Shown: positions 34,601-43,865, counted from the stretch's first letter. The stretch is DNA of 64,000 nt from Lysinibacillus agricola (GCF_016638705.1 NZ_CP067341.1:5087501-5151500), one strand, 5' to 3'. Translations and numbers: made by a program. The notes: generated by a model not told the origin, from the letters alone.

Positions 34601-35174
34601 CTGGTAGCTTACGAGTACGATCAATACGCACATATACTACATCTTTCGCATCAGTTTCATATTCTAGCCATGCACCACGGTTTGGAATAACTGTCGCTCC
34701 GAAACCTTTCTTACCGTTTTTATCAGTTTTATCATGGAAATACACACTTGGTGAACGAACTAATTGTGAAACGATAACACGTTCAGCACCATTGATAATG
34801 AACGTACCTGTCTCTGTCATTAATGGGAAGTCACCCATGAAGACATCCTGTTCCTTCACTTCGTCTGTTTCTTTGTTGTAAAGACGTACTTTCACACGTA
34901 ATGGAGCTGCGTAAGTAACATCTCGCTCTTTACACTCATCGACATCATACTTAGGGTCACCTAATGAATAATCGATGAATTCTAATGAAAGATTGCCTGT
35001 AAAGTCCTCGATCGGCGAAATGTCACGGAACATTTCACGTAAACCTTCTTCAAGGAACCATTCGTAAGACGCCGTTTGAATCTCAATCAGATTTGGAAGC
35101 TCAAGCACCTCTTTAATACGCGCAAAGCTTCTACGCTGGCGGTGTTGTCCATACTGAACTAGTTGACCTGTCAA
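31608..35174 (-). CDS. rpoB: DNA-directed RNA polymerase subunit beta
   Basis: Beta subunit, 1188 residues from the TTG at 35172-35174 ([20 protein letters not shown]), with GAGGGG 8 nt upstream. A GTG three codons earlier overlaps that site. The rifampicin region reads [14 protein letters not shown] then [15 protein letters not shown], wild type at the usual resistance positions. The C-terminal [13 protein letters not shown] and [20 protein letters not shown] segments are conserved. It follows the YbxB-type methyltransferase gene, as in B. subtilis. Confidence 0.99.
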   Translation of the reverse strand: MTGQLVQYGQHRQRRSFARIKEVLELPNLIEIQTASYEWFLEEGLREMFRDISPIEDFTGNLSLEFIDYSLGDPKYDVDECKERDVTYAAPLRVKVRLYNKETDEVKEQDVFMGDFPLMTETGTFIINGAERVIVSQLVRSPSVYFHDKTDKNGKKGFGATVIPNRGAWLEYETDAKDVVYVRIDRTRKLPVTVLLRALGFGSDQEIIDIIGDNEYLRNTLEKDNSESTEKALLEIYERLRPGEPPTVESAKSLLYSRFFDAKRYDLANVGRYKMNKKLHIKNRLFNQTIAETLVDPETGEILVEKGTILDRRTLDKILPYLEDSSKGIGFRTLSQVGGVLEDDVTIQSIKIYAPKDEAQKEINIISNAYIDEEVKNITPADVLSSVSYFFNLLYQVGATDDIDHLGNRRLRSVGELLQNQFRIGLSRMERVVRERMSINDTAAIVPQQLINIRPVIASIKEFFGSSQLSQFMDQTNPLAELTHKRRLSALGPGGLTRERAGMEVRDVHYSHYGRMCPIETPEGPNIGLINSLSSFARVNKFGFIETPYRHIDHETGKVTDHIDYLTADEEDNYYVAQANSLLNPDGTFAKDEVVGRFRGDNTVFNKSLMDYMDVSPKQVVSAATACIPFLENDDSNRALMGANMQRQAVPLLNPEAPFVGTGMEHVDARDSGAAVVAKYDGIVEHVEARSIHVRRIEVVDGKEVKGDLTKYKLQKFIRSNQGTSYNQRPLVKVGERVKPRDILADGPSMEKGELALGRNVLVAFMTWNGFNYEDAVIMSERLVKDDVYTSVHIEEYESESRDTKLGPEEITRDIPNVGEDALRNLDERGIIRIGAEVRDGDILVGKVTPKGVTELTAEERLLHAIFGEKAREVRDTSLRVPHGAGGIILDVKVFNREDGDELPPGVNQLVRAYIVQKRKIRVGDKMAGRHGNKGVISRILPEEDMPFMPDGTPVDIMLNPLGVPSRMNIGQVLELHLGMASRYLGVHMATPVFDGANEEDVWETMEEAGMNRDGKTILYDGRSGEPFDNRVSVGIMYMIKLAHMVDDKLHARSTGPYSLVTQQPLGGKAQFGGQRFGEMEVWALEAYGAAYTLQEILTVKSDDVVGRVKTYEAIVKGESVPEPGVPESFKVLIKELQSLGMDVKMLTVNDEEVELRDLDEEEDLQPADALNIASKPDTEEEPVESFE

Positions 35175-35213
35175 CTCATTCACCCCTCAATAAAGCGATA
35201 TTAGGTCTTTGCA

Positions 35214-35238
35214 AAATCATACAAATAGTGTATGATTT
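35214..35238 (-). promoter_or_regulatory. Perfect hairpin in the rpoB leader
   Basis: AAATCATACA (35214-35223) and its complement (35229-35238) form a 10-bp stem with a 5-nt loop about 40 nt before the rpoB start. No T-tract, so a regulatory or stabilising role is more likely than termination. Confidence 0.5.
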
Positions 35239-35246
35239 CGAAAGAC

Positions 35247-35283
35247 AAAAAGAAAACGAGTCTTCAAAAAGATCTCATTTTCG
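35247..35283 (-). terminator. Attenuator-like terminator upstream of rpoB
   Basis: Minus-strand stem GAAAATGAG with CTCGTTTTC, extended inward by TCTT/AAGA, followed by a T-rich tract. It lies between the YbxB gene and rpoB, downstream of the promoter candidate at 35373-35399, so it may attenuate rpoBC transcription. Confidence 0.6.
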
Positions 35284-35372
35284 GTTAACTAAACTATCTT
35301 GGCAAGTATACCCACATTAAAACAAACATATACAAAAGGGCATACGACCTCAAAATAATATTTTTGCATTGT

Positions 35373-35399
35373 ATCATATTATCATAGCCAATTTGTCAA
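35373..35399 (-). promoter_or_regulatory. Possible rpoB promoter
   Basis: Consensus TTGACA (35394-35399) with TATGAT 15 nt downstream (35373-35378), or a weaker hexamer at 17 nt. Located just after the YbxB stop, about 200 nt before rpoB. Confidence 0.5.
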
Positions 35400-35423
35400 G
35401 TCAATAATTTATGCATATTTCAA

Positions 35424-36026
35424 CTATTTTTTTGCACGTACTATCCAGTACCCTTTTTTCTTCTCCACAACATCGACTTCTGAAAATTTTTCTTCTAAGT
35501 AACTTACCGTTGACGGTGCACCTTGCTTCTTCTGTATCACTACCCACAGCTCACCAGATGACACTAACTTATCATAAGCTCCATCGTAAAAACGGAAAAT
35601 AGTTTCCTTTCCTGCGCGAATTGGAGGGTTGGTTAAAATAGCTGCGGCTTTTACGTCCTTGTCAACCGTCGATAGTCCGTCACTCACAAATATTCGTACA
35701 TTTTGAACACCGTTTACTTGCGCATTTTTTTGCGAGAGTGCAACTGCACGTTCATTTATATCCATCATAAAAACGGTACGCTCTGGGTTTGTTTTGGCGA
35801 TCGATAATCCAATCGGTCCATACCCACACCCCACATCAAAAATTGCACCATCAATATCAGGCATTTGAAAAGCATCTATTAAAACACGGGATCCAAAATC
35901 TACTTCGCTTTTACTAAATACTCCTGCATCCGTTTCAAAGGAAAACGTATGCCCTAACAATTGGAATGTCCAGTGACGAGGTTTACTCTCAGTTTGAGGC
36001 TTACTTGTATAATAGTGATCTGACAT
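35424..36026 (-). CDS. YbxB-like class I SAM methyltransferase (RsmC type)
   Basis: A 200-residue methyltransferase. SAM-binding motif I is DVGCGYGPIG near residue 65, an acidic motif II MMDINERAV follows, and motif IV NPPIRAG resembles the NPP(Y/F) signature of N2-guanine and N6-adenine methylases such as RsmC. It probably modifies rRNA, by inference from the family and its ribosomal neighbourhood. The start MSDHYYTSKP has GAGGAGG 7 nt upstream. It lies between rplL and rpoB, separated from each by terminator-like hairpins. Confidence 0.9.
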   Translation of the reverse strand: MSDHYYTSKPQTESKPRHWTFQLLGHTFSFETDAGVFSKSEVDFGSRVLIDAFQMPDIDGAIFDVGCGYGPIGLSIAKTNPERTVFMMDINERAVALSQKNAQVNGVQNVRIFVSDGLSTVDKDVKAAAILTNPPIRAGKETIFRFYDGAYDKLVSSGELWVVIQKKQGAPSTVSYLEEKFSEVDVVEKKKGYWIVRAKK

Positions 36027-36045
36027 TTTCACGCCTCCTCAGAAT

Positions 36046-36080
36046 GAAGAAAAAAGCTCGCCAAAATGACGAGCTTTCCT
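36046..36080 (-). terminator. Terminator after rplL
   Basis: Minus-strand stem AAAGCTCG with CGAGCTTT (36053-36060 with 36070-36077) followed by six T, 25-55 nt after the rplL stop. Confidence 0.85.
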
Positions 36081-36102
36081 TTTGTTTAAAAGTAACGCGA
36101 GA

Positions 36103-36465
36103 TTACTTAACTTCTACAGATGCGCCAACTTCTTCAAGTTTAGCTTTGATTTGTTCAGCTTCATCTTTAGAAACGCCTTCTTTAAGAGCTTTAGGAGCGT
36201 TATCTACTACTTCTTTAGCTTCTTTAAGACCTAAACCAGTGATTTCACGAACCGCTTTGATTACTTTGATTTTTTCAGCACCAGCAGATGCTAATACTAC
36301 GTCAAACTCTGTTTTTTCTTCAGCAGCGCCAGCAGCAGCACCACCAACTACTGCTACAGGAGCAGCAGCTGTTACACCGAATTCTTCTTCGATAGCTTTT
36401 ACTAAATCGTTTAATTCAAGAACTGTCATAGCTTTGATAGCTTCTAAGATTTGCTCTTTATTCAT
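36103..36465 (-). CDS. rplL: 50S ribosomal protein L7/L12
   Basis: L7/L12, 120 residues, the multimeric stalk protein that recruits translational GTPases. The N-terminal dimerisation domain ([20 protein letters not shown]), the Ala/Gly-rich hinge (about 35-52) and the C-terminal factor-binding domain ([20 protein letters not shown]) are all seen. It is 72 nt after rplJ, under the L10 leader. Confidence 0.98.
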   Translation of the reverse strand: MNKEQILEAIKAMTVLELNDLVKAIEEEFGVTAAAPVAVVGGAAAGAAEEKTEFDVVLASAGAEKIKVIKAVREITGLGLKEAKEVVDNAPKALKEGVSKDEAEQIKAKLEEVGASVEVK

Positions 36466-36537
36466 TATAATTTCCTCCTAATTGGATAACGTTTTATTTT
36501 TGCGGGTCAGGCCGCAGAAGTTATAGTGCGTATGAAA

Positions 36538-37038
36538 TTACGCGCCTTGTTCTTCTTTTTGTTCTGCAACAGCTTTTGTTGCAAGTGCGAAGTTGCGCAC
36601 TGGAGCTTGAAGTACAGATAAAAGCATAGAAAGAAGACCTTCGCGTGATGGAAGTTCTGCAAGTGCTTTAACATCTTCAACAGAAGCGATTGTACCTTCA
36701 ATAATACCTGCTTTAATTTCTAAAGCTTCATTTTTCTTAGCGAACTCGTTGATGATTTTAGCAGGAGCTACAACATCTTCATTTGAGAACGCAATTGCGT
36801 TAGGACCAACTAATACGTCGTTGATTCCTTCAAGGCCTACAGCTTCAGTAGCACGACGTGATAAAGTGTTTTTGTAAACTTTGAACTCAACGCCAGCTTC
36901 ACGAAGTTGTTTACGAAGCTCAGTCACTTGTGTAACATTAAGACCACGGTAATCCACAACTACTACAGAAGCAGCATTTTTGAATTTTTCAGTAATCTCT
37001 TGAACTTGTACTTGTTTGTTTTCGATTGCTTTGCTCAT
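36538..37038 (-). CDS. rplJ: 50S ribosomal protein L10
   Basis: L10, 166 residues, anchors L7/L12 dimers to 23S r[42 protein letters not shown] and the C-terminal L12-binding helix are typical. L10-L12 binds its own leader to repress translation in bacteria, and that leader is visible upstream (37039-37221). Confidence 0.98.
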   Translation of the reverse strand: MSKAIENKQVQVQEITEKFKNAASVVVVDYRGLNVTQVTELRKQLREAGVEFKVYKNTLSRRATEAVGLEGINDVLVGPNAIAFSNEDVVAPAKIINEFAKKNEALEIKAGIIEGTIASVEDVKALAELPSREGLLSMLLSVLQAPVRNFALATKAVAEQKEEQGA

Positions 37039-37221
37039 GATGACACCTCCTATTAGAATGGGTCATTTATACCGACAAAAGAAAAGCCCCTGGGTCGTAT
37101 AGACACAGAGGCTGAAAGTCATCATCTTTAAAATAAGAATCCGAATTCCGATGTCCTCGGTAGGATCATTAAGTGACAAGTCACTCCTACTGTCTACGGT
37201 ACAAATGGATGATTCACAACA
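37039..37221 (-). ncRNA. L10 (rplJL) leader RNA
   Basis: About 180 nt of untranslated RNA between a consensus promoter and rplJ. It contains several paired segments (for example AGTAGGAGTGACTTGTCACT and GATCCTACCGAGG) and a terminator-like hairpin at 37073-37113 (AGCCTCTGTGTC with GACCCAGGGGCT, then TTTTCTTTT). This matches the architecture of Firmicutes L10 leaders, where excess L10-L12 promotes premature termination. Confidence 0.8.
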
Positions 37222-37227
37222 GCAATC

Positions 37228-37256
37228 ATCTTATCATAGATAGACGACGCCGTCAA
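37228..37256 (-). promoter_or_regulatory. Promoter of rplJL
   Basis: Minus strand: TTGACG (37251-37256), 17-nt spacer, TAAGAT (37228-37233), directly after rplA. Confidence 0.75.
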
Positions 37257-37278
37257 CAGATTTATATAAAAACCTTAA

Positions 37279-37977
37279 TTATTTTACTACTACGCTTGAA
37301 GCGTCAACTTTAAGAGCTGGGCCCATTGTAGTTGTAACGTTTACAGATTTCATGTAAGTACCTTTAGCTGCAGCAGGTTTAGCTTTTTGTACTACATCAA
37401 ATACAGTTAAGAAGTTTTCTACTAATTGTTCTGCAGAGAAAGAAACTTTACCGATAGGTGCGTGGATGATACCAGCTTTATCAGCACGGTATTCTACTTT
37501 ACCAGCTTTAATTTCTCCGATAGCTTTTGTTACATCGAAAGTTACTGTACCAGTTTTAGGGTTTGGCATTAAACCTTTAGGTCCTAATACACGACCAAGT
37601 TTACCAACTTCACCCATCATGTCAGGAGTTGCAACGATTACATCGAAATCGAACCAACCTTGTTGGATTTTTTGGATGTATTCTGCATCGCCTACATAGT
37701 CAGCACCAGCCGCTTCAGCTTCTTTAAGTTTTTCACCTTTAGCGAATACTAATACGCGTTGAGTTTTACCAGTACCGTTTGGTAACACTACTGCACCACG
37801 GATTTGTTGGTCGTTTTTACGAGTATCGATTCCTAGACGGAAAGCAACTTCTACAGTCGCGTCGAAGTTCACTGTGCTAGTTTTTTGAGCAAGTTCGATT
37901 GCTTCTTGTGCGCCGTATAGTGCGTTACGGTCGATTAATTTTGCTGCATCTTGCAGTTTTTTACCTTTTTTAGCCAT
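37279..37977 (-). CDS. rplA: 50S ribosomal protein L1
   Basis: L1, 232 residues, forms the mobile stalk that releases E-site t[42 protein letters not shown] and the [10 protein letters not shown] end are diagnostic. L1 represses its own operon in many bacteria by binding a leader mimic of its rRNA site. It follows rplK by 120 nt, a spacer holding a 9-bp hairpin. Confidence 0.98.
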   Translation of the reverse strand: MAKKGKKLQDAAKLIDRNALYGAQEAIELAQKTSTVNFDATVEVAFRLGIDTRKNDQQIRGAVVLPNGTGKTQRVLVFAKGEKLKEAEAAGADYVGDAEYIQKIQQGWFDFDVIVATPDMMGEVGKLGRVLGPKGLMPNPKTGTVTFDVTKAIGEIKAGKVEYRADKAGIIHAPIGKVSFSAEQLVENFLTVFDVVQKAKPAAAKGTYMKSVNVTTTMGPALKVDASSVVVK

Positions 37978-38029
37978 TATATAATTCCTCCTTGATTGTG
38001 GTTATAGCGGATTTTACCTCCCACGAATA

Positions 38030-38064
38030 AAGGTTGCGCGTTCACAAAGAAACTCCGCAACCTT
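38030..38064 (-). promoter_or_regulatory. Hairpin between rplK and rplA
   Basis: AAGGTTGCG (38030-38038) and CGCAACCTT (38056-38064) form a perfect 9-bp stem with a 17-nt loop. No T-tract follows on the minus strand. Could be a processing or L1-binding site, not established. Confidence 0.4.
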
Positions 38065-38097
38065 CCAAAAAACAAATACATCATCAAGTAACTGGGA

Positions 38098-38523
38098 TTA
38101 GTCTTCGATAACAATACCCATGCTTCGTGCAGTACCTTCAACCATTAACATAGCAGCTTCTACTGAAGCAGCGTTAAGGTCTGGCATTTTAGTTTCAGCG
38201 ATTTCGCGAACTTTATCACGTTTAACCGTCGCCACTTTGTTACGGTTTGGTTCACCAGATCCAGATTGGATACCAGCTGCTACTTTAAGTAGAACTGCTG
38301 CAGGTGGAGTTTTTGTAATGAAAGTAAATGAACGGTCTTCGAATACTGAAATTTCAACTGGAATAATAAGACCAGCTTGATCTGCAGTACGCGCATTGAA
38401 TTCTTTACAGAATCCCATGATGTTCACACCCGCTTGACCTAATGCAGGACCAACCGGTGGAGCTGGGTTTGCTTTACCAGCAGGGATTTGAAGTTTAACA
38501 ACTTTAATAACTTTTTTAGCCAC
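38098..38523 (-). CDS. rplK: 50S ribosomal protein L11
   Basis: L11, 141 residues, in the GTPase-associated centre and needed for RelA activation. The N-terminal Pro-rich segment ([20 protein letters not shown]), where thiostrepton resistance arises, is wild type. GTG start at 38521-38523 follows AAGGAGGTGTGTCTC. Codons upstream are leader RNA. First gene of rplKA. Confidence 0.97.
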   Translation of the reverse strand: MAKKVIKVVKLQIPAGKANPAPPVGPALGQAGVNIMGFCKEFNARTADQAGLIIPVEISVFEDRSFTFITKTPPAAVLLKVAAGIQSGSGEPNRNKVATVKRDKVREIAETKMPDLNAASVEAAMLMVEGTARSMGIVIED

Positions 38524-38656
38524 GAGACACACCTCCTTAAGTCCGTGATGTGGTAATTGGGTTTGCCCTCCCACTCAATATCTGTCTGTCAGCTAAAGTG
38601 CCGATAACATTAAAATTATCATTACAGACGTCAAACTAAAGTATGACAGTCTGACC
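38524..38656 (-). promoter_or_regulatory. rplKA leader
   Basis: About 130 nt of leader between promoter and rplK. A GGGAGGGC...ACCC-containing segment close to the ribosome-binding site could mimic the L1 binding site on 23S rRNA, as in other L11 leaders. This is inferred from position. Confidence 0.35.
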
Positions 38657-38662
38657 TTTGAA

Positions 38663-38691
38663 ATGATACCACTTTTAATTTTTTTAAGCAA
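38663..38691 (-). promoter_or_regulatory. Promoter of rplKA
   Basis: Minus strand: TTGCTT (38686-38691), 17-nt A-rich spacer, TATCAT (38663-38668), in the nusG-rplK gap. Confidence 0.75.
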
Positions 38692-38751
38692 GTAGTAATT
38701 AACAAAATCTGCGACATACGTCTCAGACATACGACGATTTAGTTACTAGAA

Positions 38752-39285
38752 CTACATTTTTTGTACTTGTTCAAAATCTAGTTCCATAATTGTTTCGCGA
38801 CCAAACATATCGACAGAAACTTTCAATTTCCCTTTTTCAGTGTCAATTTCTTCAACACGTCCTTGGAAGTGAGCAAAAGGTCCTTCTAATACTTCTACCG
38901 CTTCCCCAACAGAAATATCAATCTCGACAACTTTGTCAGTCATCCCCATTTGCTGTAGTAGACGCTCCACTTCTTCAGGTAATAAAGGTGTAGGCTTTGC
39001 ACCGCCACCAGATGAACCGATAAAGCCAGTTACACCTGGCGTATTACGTACAACATACCACGAATCATCTGTCATAATTAGCTCTACTAAAACATAACCA
39101 GGGAAAACTTTGCGCATCATTGTACGCTTTTTCCCATCCTTCATTTCTGTTTCTTCGTGTTCAGGCACAATAACACGAAAAATCTTATCTTGCATACCCA
39201 TTGTTTCTACACGTTTCTCTAGGTTTGCTTTTACGCGGTTCTCATACCCTGAATACGTATGAACAACATACCAATTTTTCTCCAT
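38752..39285 (-). CDS. nusG: Transcription termination/antitermination factor NusG
   Basis: NusG, 177 residues. The NGN domain (about 1-110, starting MEKNWYVVHTYSGYENRVKA) binds the polymerase clamp. The C-terminal KOW domain (about 125-177, GPFAHFQGRVEEIDTEKGKL) contacts S10 or Rho. In Bacillaceae NusG also drives sequence-specific pausing. Here it has its own promoter and a 300-nt leader rather than being tightly linked to secE. Confidence 0.98.
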   Translation of the reverse strand: MEKNWYVVHTYSGYENRVKANLEKRVETMGMQDKIFRVIVPEHEETEMKDGKKRTMMRKVFPGYVLVELIMTDDSWYVVRNTPGVTGFIGSSGGGAKPTPLLPEEVERLLQQMGMTDKVVEIDISVGEAVEVLEGPFAHFQGRVEEIDTEKGKLKVSVDMFGRETIMELDFEQVQKM

Positions 39286-39397
39286 AACTACTAGGACTCC
39301 TCGTCCGTCCCTCCCTTACAAATAAAAGTGAAAAAATGAATCGCGATATGCTAAGCGTATCCTTTACTCTTTTCACAAACTGCTCATTAGAAAAACA

Positions 39398-39425
39398 TAA
39401 CTTTCGCTAATAGCTAACGAAAGCC
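39398..39425 (-). promoter_or_regulatory. Hairpin in the nusG leader
   Basis: CTTTCGCTA and TAACGAAAG (one mismatch) form a stem-loop about 115 nt before nusG. The rest of the 39286-39506 leader shows no gene. Confidence 0.35.
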
Positions 39426-39506
39426 CGATGATATATACCTAATCTAGCATAGTCATCTATTGCTACCCGCATACTATCCTAGTAGCATACTTATCATATT
39501 GAGAAT

Positions 39507-39535
39507 ATTTTACTGCTGTTTACTTCATAAAACAA
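39507..39535 (-). promoter_or_regulatory. Promoter of nusG
   Basis: Minus strand: TTGTTT (39530-39535), 17-nt spacer, TAAAAT (39507-39512), immediately downstream of the secE terminator. Confidence 0.6.
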
Positions 39536-39537
39536 AC

Positions 39538-39566
39538 GAAAAAACCCGTTTATTGTAATGACGGGC
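39538..39566 (-). terminator. Terminator after secE
   Basis: Minus-strand stem CCCGT/ACGGG with an 11-nt loop and six T, 35-60 nt after the secE stop. Confidence 0.75.
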
Positions 39567-39599
39567 TATTTCAGAAGTATTAACATGCTATTTACTAAA

Positions 39600-39785
39600 T
39601 TATAACTCTAAGTACCAGCGGAATAATGATGAAATACCTAAGTCAACTAACACAAAAAATAAAGCCATAATTACAACAGTTGAAATTACAACGACTGTAT
39701 ATTTCGTCAGTTCTTTACTTTTTGGCCAGCTTGTTTTGCGCATTTCCGACATTACATTGCTGAAAAAGCCTTTAATCTTGCCCAT
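39600..39785 (-). CDS. secE: Protein translocase subunit SecE
   Basis: SecE, 61 residues, the single-helix Gram-positive form that clamps SecY. An amphipathic segment (SEMRKTSWPKSKELTKYTVV) precedes one membrane helix (about 30-52). It lies between rpmG and nusG as usual, 48 nt after rpmG. Confidence 0.97.
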   Translation of the reverse strand: MGKIKGFFSNVMSEMRKTSWPKSKELTKYTVVVISTVVIMALFFVLVDLGISSLFRWYLEL

Positions 39786-39833
39786 TCTAGCCTAACCTCC
39801 GAATCAATCATATCTGTATATTTACAAATTCTT

Positions 39834-39980
39834 TTATAGCGTTTGTTTATGCACTGTATGTTCATTGCAATGCGAACAAAATTTCTTTAATTCGAGGCGT
39901 ACAGTCGAACCTTCCTTAGCTGGAAAAGTGTAATTTCTCGATCCGCATTTTTCGCAATTTAGAACGACTTTTTTTGCCAT
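39834..39980 (-). CDS. rpmG: 50S ribosomal protein L33 (zinc-binding)
   Basis: L33, 48 residues from MAKKVVLNCEKCGSRNYTF, with zinc ligands Cys9, Cys12, Cys36 and Cys39. The start follows AAAAGGTGATTAT. In-frame codons upstream do not resemble L33. It is placed between sigH and secE, matching B. subtilis rpmGB. Confidence 0.95.
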   Translation of the reverse strand: MAKKVVLNCEKCGSRNYTFPAKEGSTVRLELKKFCSHCNEHTVHKQTL

Positions 39981-40056
39981 ATAATCACCTTTTCGGCACT
40001 TTGTCTTTTCAAGACTAACACCTATATTTGTCAATGTCAACAAGGGTATGCAGCCT

Positions 40057-40704
40057 CTAGGACATTTCTTCAAGAACTAAATGTCGCTCTAATTTACGCT
40101 TTACTCGCTGCAAAGCATTGTCAATGGACTTCACATGACGATTTAATTGTTCGGAAATTTCGTGATAAGACTGGCCATCTAAATAAAGAGCTAACACTTG
40201 CAACTCTAATTCACTTAAAATCTCACCCATCTTTTCTTCTAAGTAGTCAAACTCTTCTCTATGAATCATTAATTCTTCCGGATCATCCATAATGGCACCG
40301 GTTAACACATCCATTAATGTACGATCTGACTCTTCATCAAAAATAGGCTTGTCCAAAGAGACGTAAGAATTTAGAGGTATATGCTTTTGTCTTGTAGCTG
40401 TTTTAATAGCCGTAATAATCTGTCTTGTAATACACAGCTCAGCAAAAGCTCGAAAAGAAGCAAGCTTATCTCCTTAAAAATCGCGAATGGCTTTGTATAA
40501 ACCGATCATGCCCTCTTGCACAATGTCTTCCTTATCAGCACCAATTAAAAAATAAGATCTCGCCTTCGCTCTTACTAACAAACGGTATTTCGTAATTAAA
40601 TAATCCAACGCATCTGTATTACCTTGATGCACCATTTCAATAAGTTCTTCATCATTGAATCGTTCAAAATCTTGTGTCACTTGTACAATACTATTTTTAA
40701 ACAT
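40057..40704 (-). pseudogene. sigH: RNA polymerase sigma-H, interrupted by an in-frame stop
   Basis: The 215-codon frame covers a complete SigH, the sigma factor for stationary-phase, competence and sporulation entry genes. Region 2 (ALDYLITKYRLLVRAKARSY, DKEDIVQEGMIGLYKAIRDF) and region 4 (LDGQSYHEISEQLNRHVKSI) are intact. Codon 77 is TAA (40474-40476) where relatives have Lys after IRDF. The DNA reads GATTTTTAAGGA instead of an expected GATTTTAAAGGA. The codons beyond the stop still read KLASFRAFAELCITRQIITA-like sequence with no further lesions. As written, only a 76-residue fragment without region 4 would be made. Confidence 0.87.
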
Positions 40705-40772
40705 GGTATCACCTCAGCCACAACAGATAATTAGGAACAGTATAACGGAATTGGAAAATATGCGTCAATCAA

Positions 40773-41285
40773 TCATTTCAAACCGCGTCGCCATTTTTCA
40801 AAAGCCAATGCAACTTCAGGCTTAAGTTCTATGCGAGAAGGCGGCTTGCTATCCTGTTTTCGTTTCACATCATGAGAAATTTTATGTTGGATAATACTCA
40901 TATCAATTTCTAGCTCTCTTGCCGATTTTCGCAAAGCACCATTACCAAAAATAACATTTTGCTCTGCCATGTCGGAAGTTGCTACGTGAATCTGTACATT
41001 TCTAGCTTTTAGTTCATGCGTCATTTTTTCAATGCGTTCATCTGCTGTTTCGTTTTTCCGTGTATAAATGATTTCGACATCATTTTCTATAAAAGATTGC
41101 TCCACACCCGGTACAAGATGTGCGTCAAAAACGATAATTATGCGCCACCCTATGGCTGCTTTATACTCAGCCATAAGCTCGATTAATCTCTTACGCGCAT
41201 CTTCAAAATTTGTATCTCGTAATGGCCGTAGCTCTTTCCAAGCTCCAATCATATTATAGCCATCAACAAGCAAAATGTTGTTCAT
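40773..41285 (-). CDS. rae1: NYN-domain ribonuclease YacP (Rae1)
   Basis: A 170-residue NYN/PIN-like nuclease. In B. subtilis, Rae1 is a ribosome-associated endonuclease that cleaves mRNA in the A site during translation. Conserved acidic residues appear in ILLVDGYNMIGAW, RIIIVFDAH and HVATSDMAEQN. The ATG at 41283-41285 lies 2 nt after the rlmB stop, so it is probably translationally coupled. Confidence 0.93.
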   Translation of the reverse strand: MNNILLVDGYNMIGAWKELRPLRDTNFEDARKRLIELMAEYKAAIGWRIIIVFDAHLVPGVEQSFIENDVEIIYTRKNETADERIEKMTHELKARNVQIHVATSDMAEQNVIFGNGALRKSARELEIDMSIIQHKISHDVKRKQDSKPPSRIELKPEVALAFEKWRRGLK

Positions 41286-41287
41286 CG

Positions 41288-42040
41288 TCAATCATTCGCT
41301 TCTTGACGTTTACGATACACTTCGTACATTAAAAGTGCAGCAGCTACCGATGCATTTAGTGATGTGACATGCCCAATCATCGGTAAATGATATAAAAAGT
41401 CACATTTTTCTTTTAACAAGCGGCTCATGCCTTTGCCTTCACTACCAATAACAATCGCAAGCGGTAATGTTGCATCCATTTTACGATAGTCTACAGAACC
41501 TTTGGCATCTGTACCTGCAATCCATACACCTCGTTCTTTTAGTTCATCTACCGTCTGCGCTAGGTTATTAACACGTACGACAGGTACATGCTCAATTGCT
41601 CCAGTGGAAGACTTTGCCACTACAGCTGTCAAGCTTACTGAACGACGCTTCGGGATAATAATGCCGTGTACACCTATAGCATCAGCAGTTCGCATAATAG
41701 AGCCTAGATTATGCGGGTCCTCTAGCTCATCTAAAATTAAGAAAAATGGGTCTTCCTGTTTTTTTGCTGCCGCCGCAAATAAATCCTCTAGCTCTGCATA
41801 ACTATATGCTGCAACAGAGGCAACAATTCCTTGGTGATTGGCATCTGATAATTGATCAACCTTTTTTTTCGGGACAAATTGCACAATAACCCCACGTTCT
41901 CGCGCTAAATCTAGAAGTTCATTAACCCCTGATTTTTTTACGCCTTCTGCAATCCATACTTTATTCATATCGCGGCCTGACCGAAGTGCTTCTAACACTG
42001 GGTTTTTACCGGCAATAATTTCACCATTCTGCTCTGCCAT
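41288..42040 (-). CDS. rlmB: 23S rRNA (guanosine-2'-O-)-methyltransferase RlmB-type
   Basis: SpoU/TrmH-family 2'-O-methyltransferase, 250 residues. The N-terminal substrate-binding domain (about 8-85) includes GKNPVLEALRSGRDMNKVWI. The C-terminal trefoil-knot domain has LDELEDPHNLGSIMRTADAI, GSEGKGMSRLLKE and SLNASVAAALLMYE. B. subtilis YacO (TrmO/RlmB-like) occupies the same site. Its start overlaps the mrnC stop. Confidence 0.93.
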   Translation of the reverse strand: MAEQNGEIIAGKNPVLEALRSGRDMNKVWIAEGVKKSGVNELLDLARERGVIVQFVPKKKVDQLSDANHQGIVASVAAYSYAELEDLFAAAAKKQEDPFFLILDELEDPHNLGSIMRTADAIGVHGIIIPKRRSVSLTAVVAKSSTGAIEHVPVVRVNNLAQTVDELKERGVWIAGTDAKGSVDYRKMDATLPLAIVIGSEGKGMSRLLKEKCDFLYHLPMIGHVTSLNASVAAALLMYEVYRKRQEAND

Positions 42041-42480
42041 TATTTTGACACTCCTTTCGATTCCTCGATTATTTGAATAGCGTATGCAATGATTGCATAC
42101 ACGCGTTCTAGCTCATTTAATAAATATAAACTACCAAGCACCGCCTCAAAGCCTGAGCTATTACGGTATGTTTGAACATCTGTATTTTTTGGCACAGAGC
42201 CGGATTTGGCATTGCGTCCACGACGGAACACAGCCAATTCCTTCTCTGTTAAAAAGCCTTCATCCATCATTTGATGTACAATCATAGATTGTGCTTTCGC
42301 TGACACGTAACGTGTCGCTTCTCTATGAAGTGTATTAGGTTTAACACGGCCGGCACGTAGCAAATGCTCTCGTACCTTTTGCTCTAAAACTGCGTCTCCC
42401 ATATAGGCTAACGCTAATGCATTCAATTGCTTGACATCTTCGTTGCGGAGTTTATCCAAGTTACTTACCCTCGTTTCCAT
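42040..42480 (-). CDS. mrnC: Mini-ribonuclease III
   Basis: A 146-residue RNase III catalytic domain without the dsRNA-binding domain. It matures 23S rRNA in Bacillus. Motifs [12 protein letters not shown] and [20 protein letters not shown] are typical. The ATG at 42480 (AAGGA 5 nt upstream) overlaps cysS by 16 nt. A TTG seven codons later with GAGGG 8 nt upstream is an equally plausible start. Confidence 0.95.
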   Translation of the reverse strand: METRVSNLDKLRNEDVKQLNALALAYMGDAVLEQKVREHLLRAGRVKPNTLHREATRYVSAKAQSMIVHQMMDEGFLTEKELAVFRRGRNAKSGSVPKNTDVQTYRNSSGFEAVLGSLYLLNELERVYAIIAYAIQIIEESKGVSK

Positions 42481-43865
42481 CTAGTTCCTTGTCGCGTATC
42501 TTCTAAAATGATACCTTGCGCTTGCAAATGGTCACGAATTTCATCTGAACGAGCAAAATCACGATTTTTACGTGCTTCTACACGCTCCTGTAAAAGTGCT
42601 TCAATTTCTTCGTCTAATAGCTCTTCTTCTTTTGCAAATTCAATACCTAAGACGTCACCTAGCACCTCAAAAGTTTCAGCAAAACTCAATAATACTTTTT
42701 CATCAGTATTCGTTTCATTTAAATAAATATTTGCGATACGTGCTAATTCAAATAATACGGAAATAGCATTGGCTGTATTAAAATCATCATCCATTGCTTC
42801 TTCAAAATCAGCTTTTTGTTCAGCAATCTTTTCAAGCCATTCTTCTGAGTGATCACCTAGGCTTGCCGTAGCTGTTAAACGGTGTTTGACATTGTTGTAG
42901 GCAGTACGAATTCGTTCTAAGCCAGTTGCAGCTGCATCTACTAAATCTTTCGCAAAGTTAATTGGATGGCGATAATGCACTGAAAGCATAAAGAAGCGTA
43001 GAATTTGTGGATCAATTTGTTTTCGAATATCATTGACGAGTATAAAATTACCTAGAGATTTGGACATTTTTTCATTATCAATATTAATATATCCATTGTG
43101 CATCCAATAACGCGCAAATGTTTTATCATTATGAGCTTCAGATTGTGCAATTTCATTTTCATGATGTGGGAAAGTTAAATCTTGCCCACCCGCATGAATA
43201 TCAATAGTATCTCCTAAATGTTCACGCGCCATTACTGAGCATTCAATATGCCAACCCGGACGACCTTTCCCCCAAGGACTTTCCCAGTAAATCTCACCAG
43301 GCTTAACAGCTTTCCATAGAGCGAAATCTAATGCATCATCTTTTTTCTCGCCTGCCTCAATACGAGCACCAATTTTTAAATCATCTACCGATTGGTGTGA
43401 TAATTTACCGTAGCCATTAAATTTACGAGTTCGGTAATAGACATCACCAGCTGACTCATAGGCATAACCTTTATCGACTAAAACTTGAATGAATTGAATG
43501 ATATCATCCATATGCTCTGTAACGCGTGGATGTACATCTGCTTTCTTGCAGCCTAACGCTGTAACATCTTCAAAGTATGCGGCAATAAAGCGCTCCGTCA
43601 ATTCATGAACTTCTTCTCCAAGCTCGTTAGCAGCCTTAATAATTTTGTCGTCCACATCTGTGAAATTTGAAACGAATTTCACATCATAGCCTTTGAATTG
43701 AAAATAACGACGTACTGTATCGTAGACAATTACAGGGCGTGAATTCCCAATATGAATGTAGTTATAAACTGTCGGACCGCAAACGTACATTTTTACTTTG
43801 CCTTCTTCCAGCGGTACGAAAGTTTCCTTTTGTCGTGTTAATGAGTTGAAAATTTGAATACTCAT
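42465..43865 (-). CDS. cysS: Cysteinyl-tRNA synthetase
   Basis: Class I CysRS, 466 residues from [20 protein letters not shown] motif YIHIGNSRP near residue 38, zinc ligands including the CGPTVY Cys and WHIECSVM, and KMSKSLGNF. It shares an ATGA overlap with cysE. In-frame codons upstream of the chosen start lie inside cysE. Expression is expected to respond to uncharged tRNA-Cys through the T-box upstream of cysE. Confidence 0.97.
   Translation of the reverse strand: MSIQIFNSLTRQKETFVPLEEGKVKMYVCGPTVYNYIHIGNSRPVIVYDTVRRYFQFKGYDVKFVSNFTDVDDKIIKAANELGEEVHELTERFIAAYFEDVTALGCKKADVHPRVTEHMDDIIQFIQVLVDKGYAYESAGDVYYRTRKFNGYGKLSHQSVDDLKIGARIEAGEKKDDALDFALWKAVKPGEIYWESPWGKGRPGWHIECSVMAREHLGDTIDIHAGGQDLTFPHHENEIAQSEAHNDKTFARYWMHNGYINIDNEKMSKSLGNFILVNDIRKQIDPQILRFFMLSVHYRHPINFAKDLVDAAATGLERIRTAYNNVKHRLTATASLGDHSEEWLEKIAEQKADFEEAMDDDFNTANAISVLFELARIANIYLNETNTDEKVLLSFAETFEVLGDVLGIEFAKEEELLDEEIEALLQERVEARKNRDFARSDEIRDHLQAQGIILEDTRQGTRWKRG

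Noticed and set aside
31608..35174. Rifampicin-resistance substitutions in rpoB
   Set aside because: The cluster I region has the usual wild-type residues.
40057..40356. A stand-alone small sigma-like protein formed by the 3' part of sigH
   Set aside because: It would begin at an internal TTG with no ribosome-binding site, and the upstream half is in the same frame, so one broken gene is simpler.
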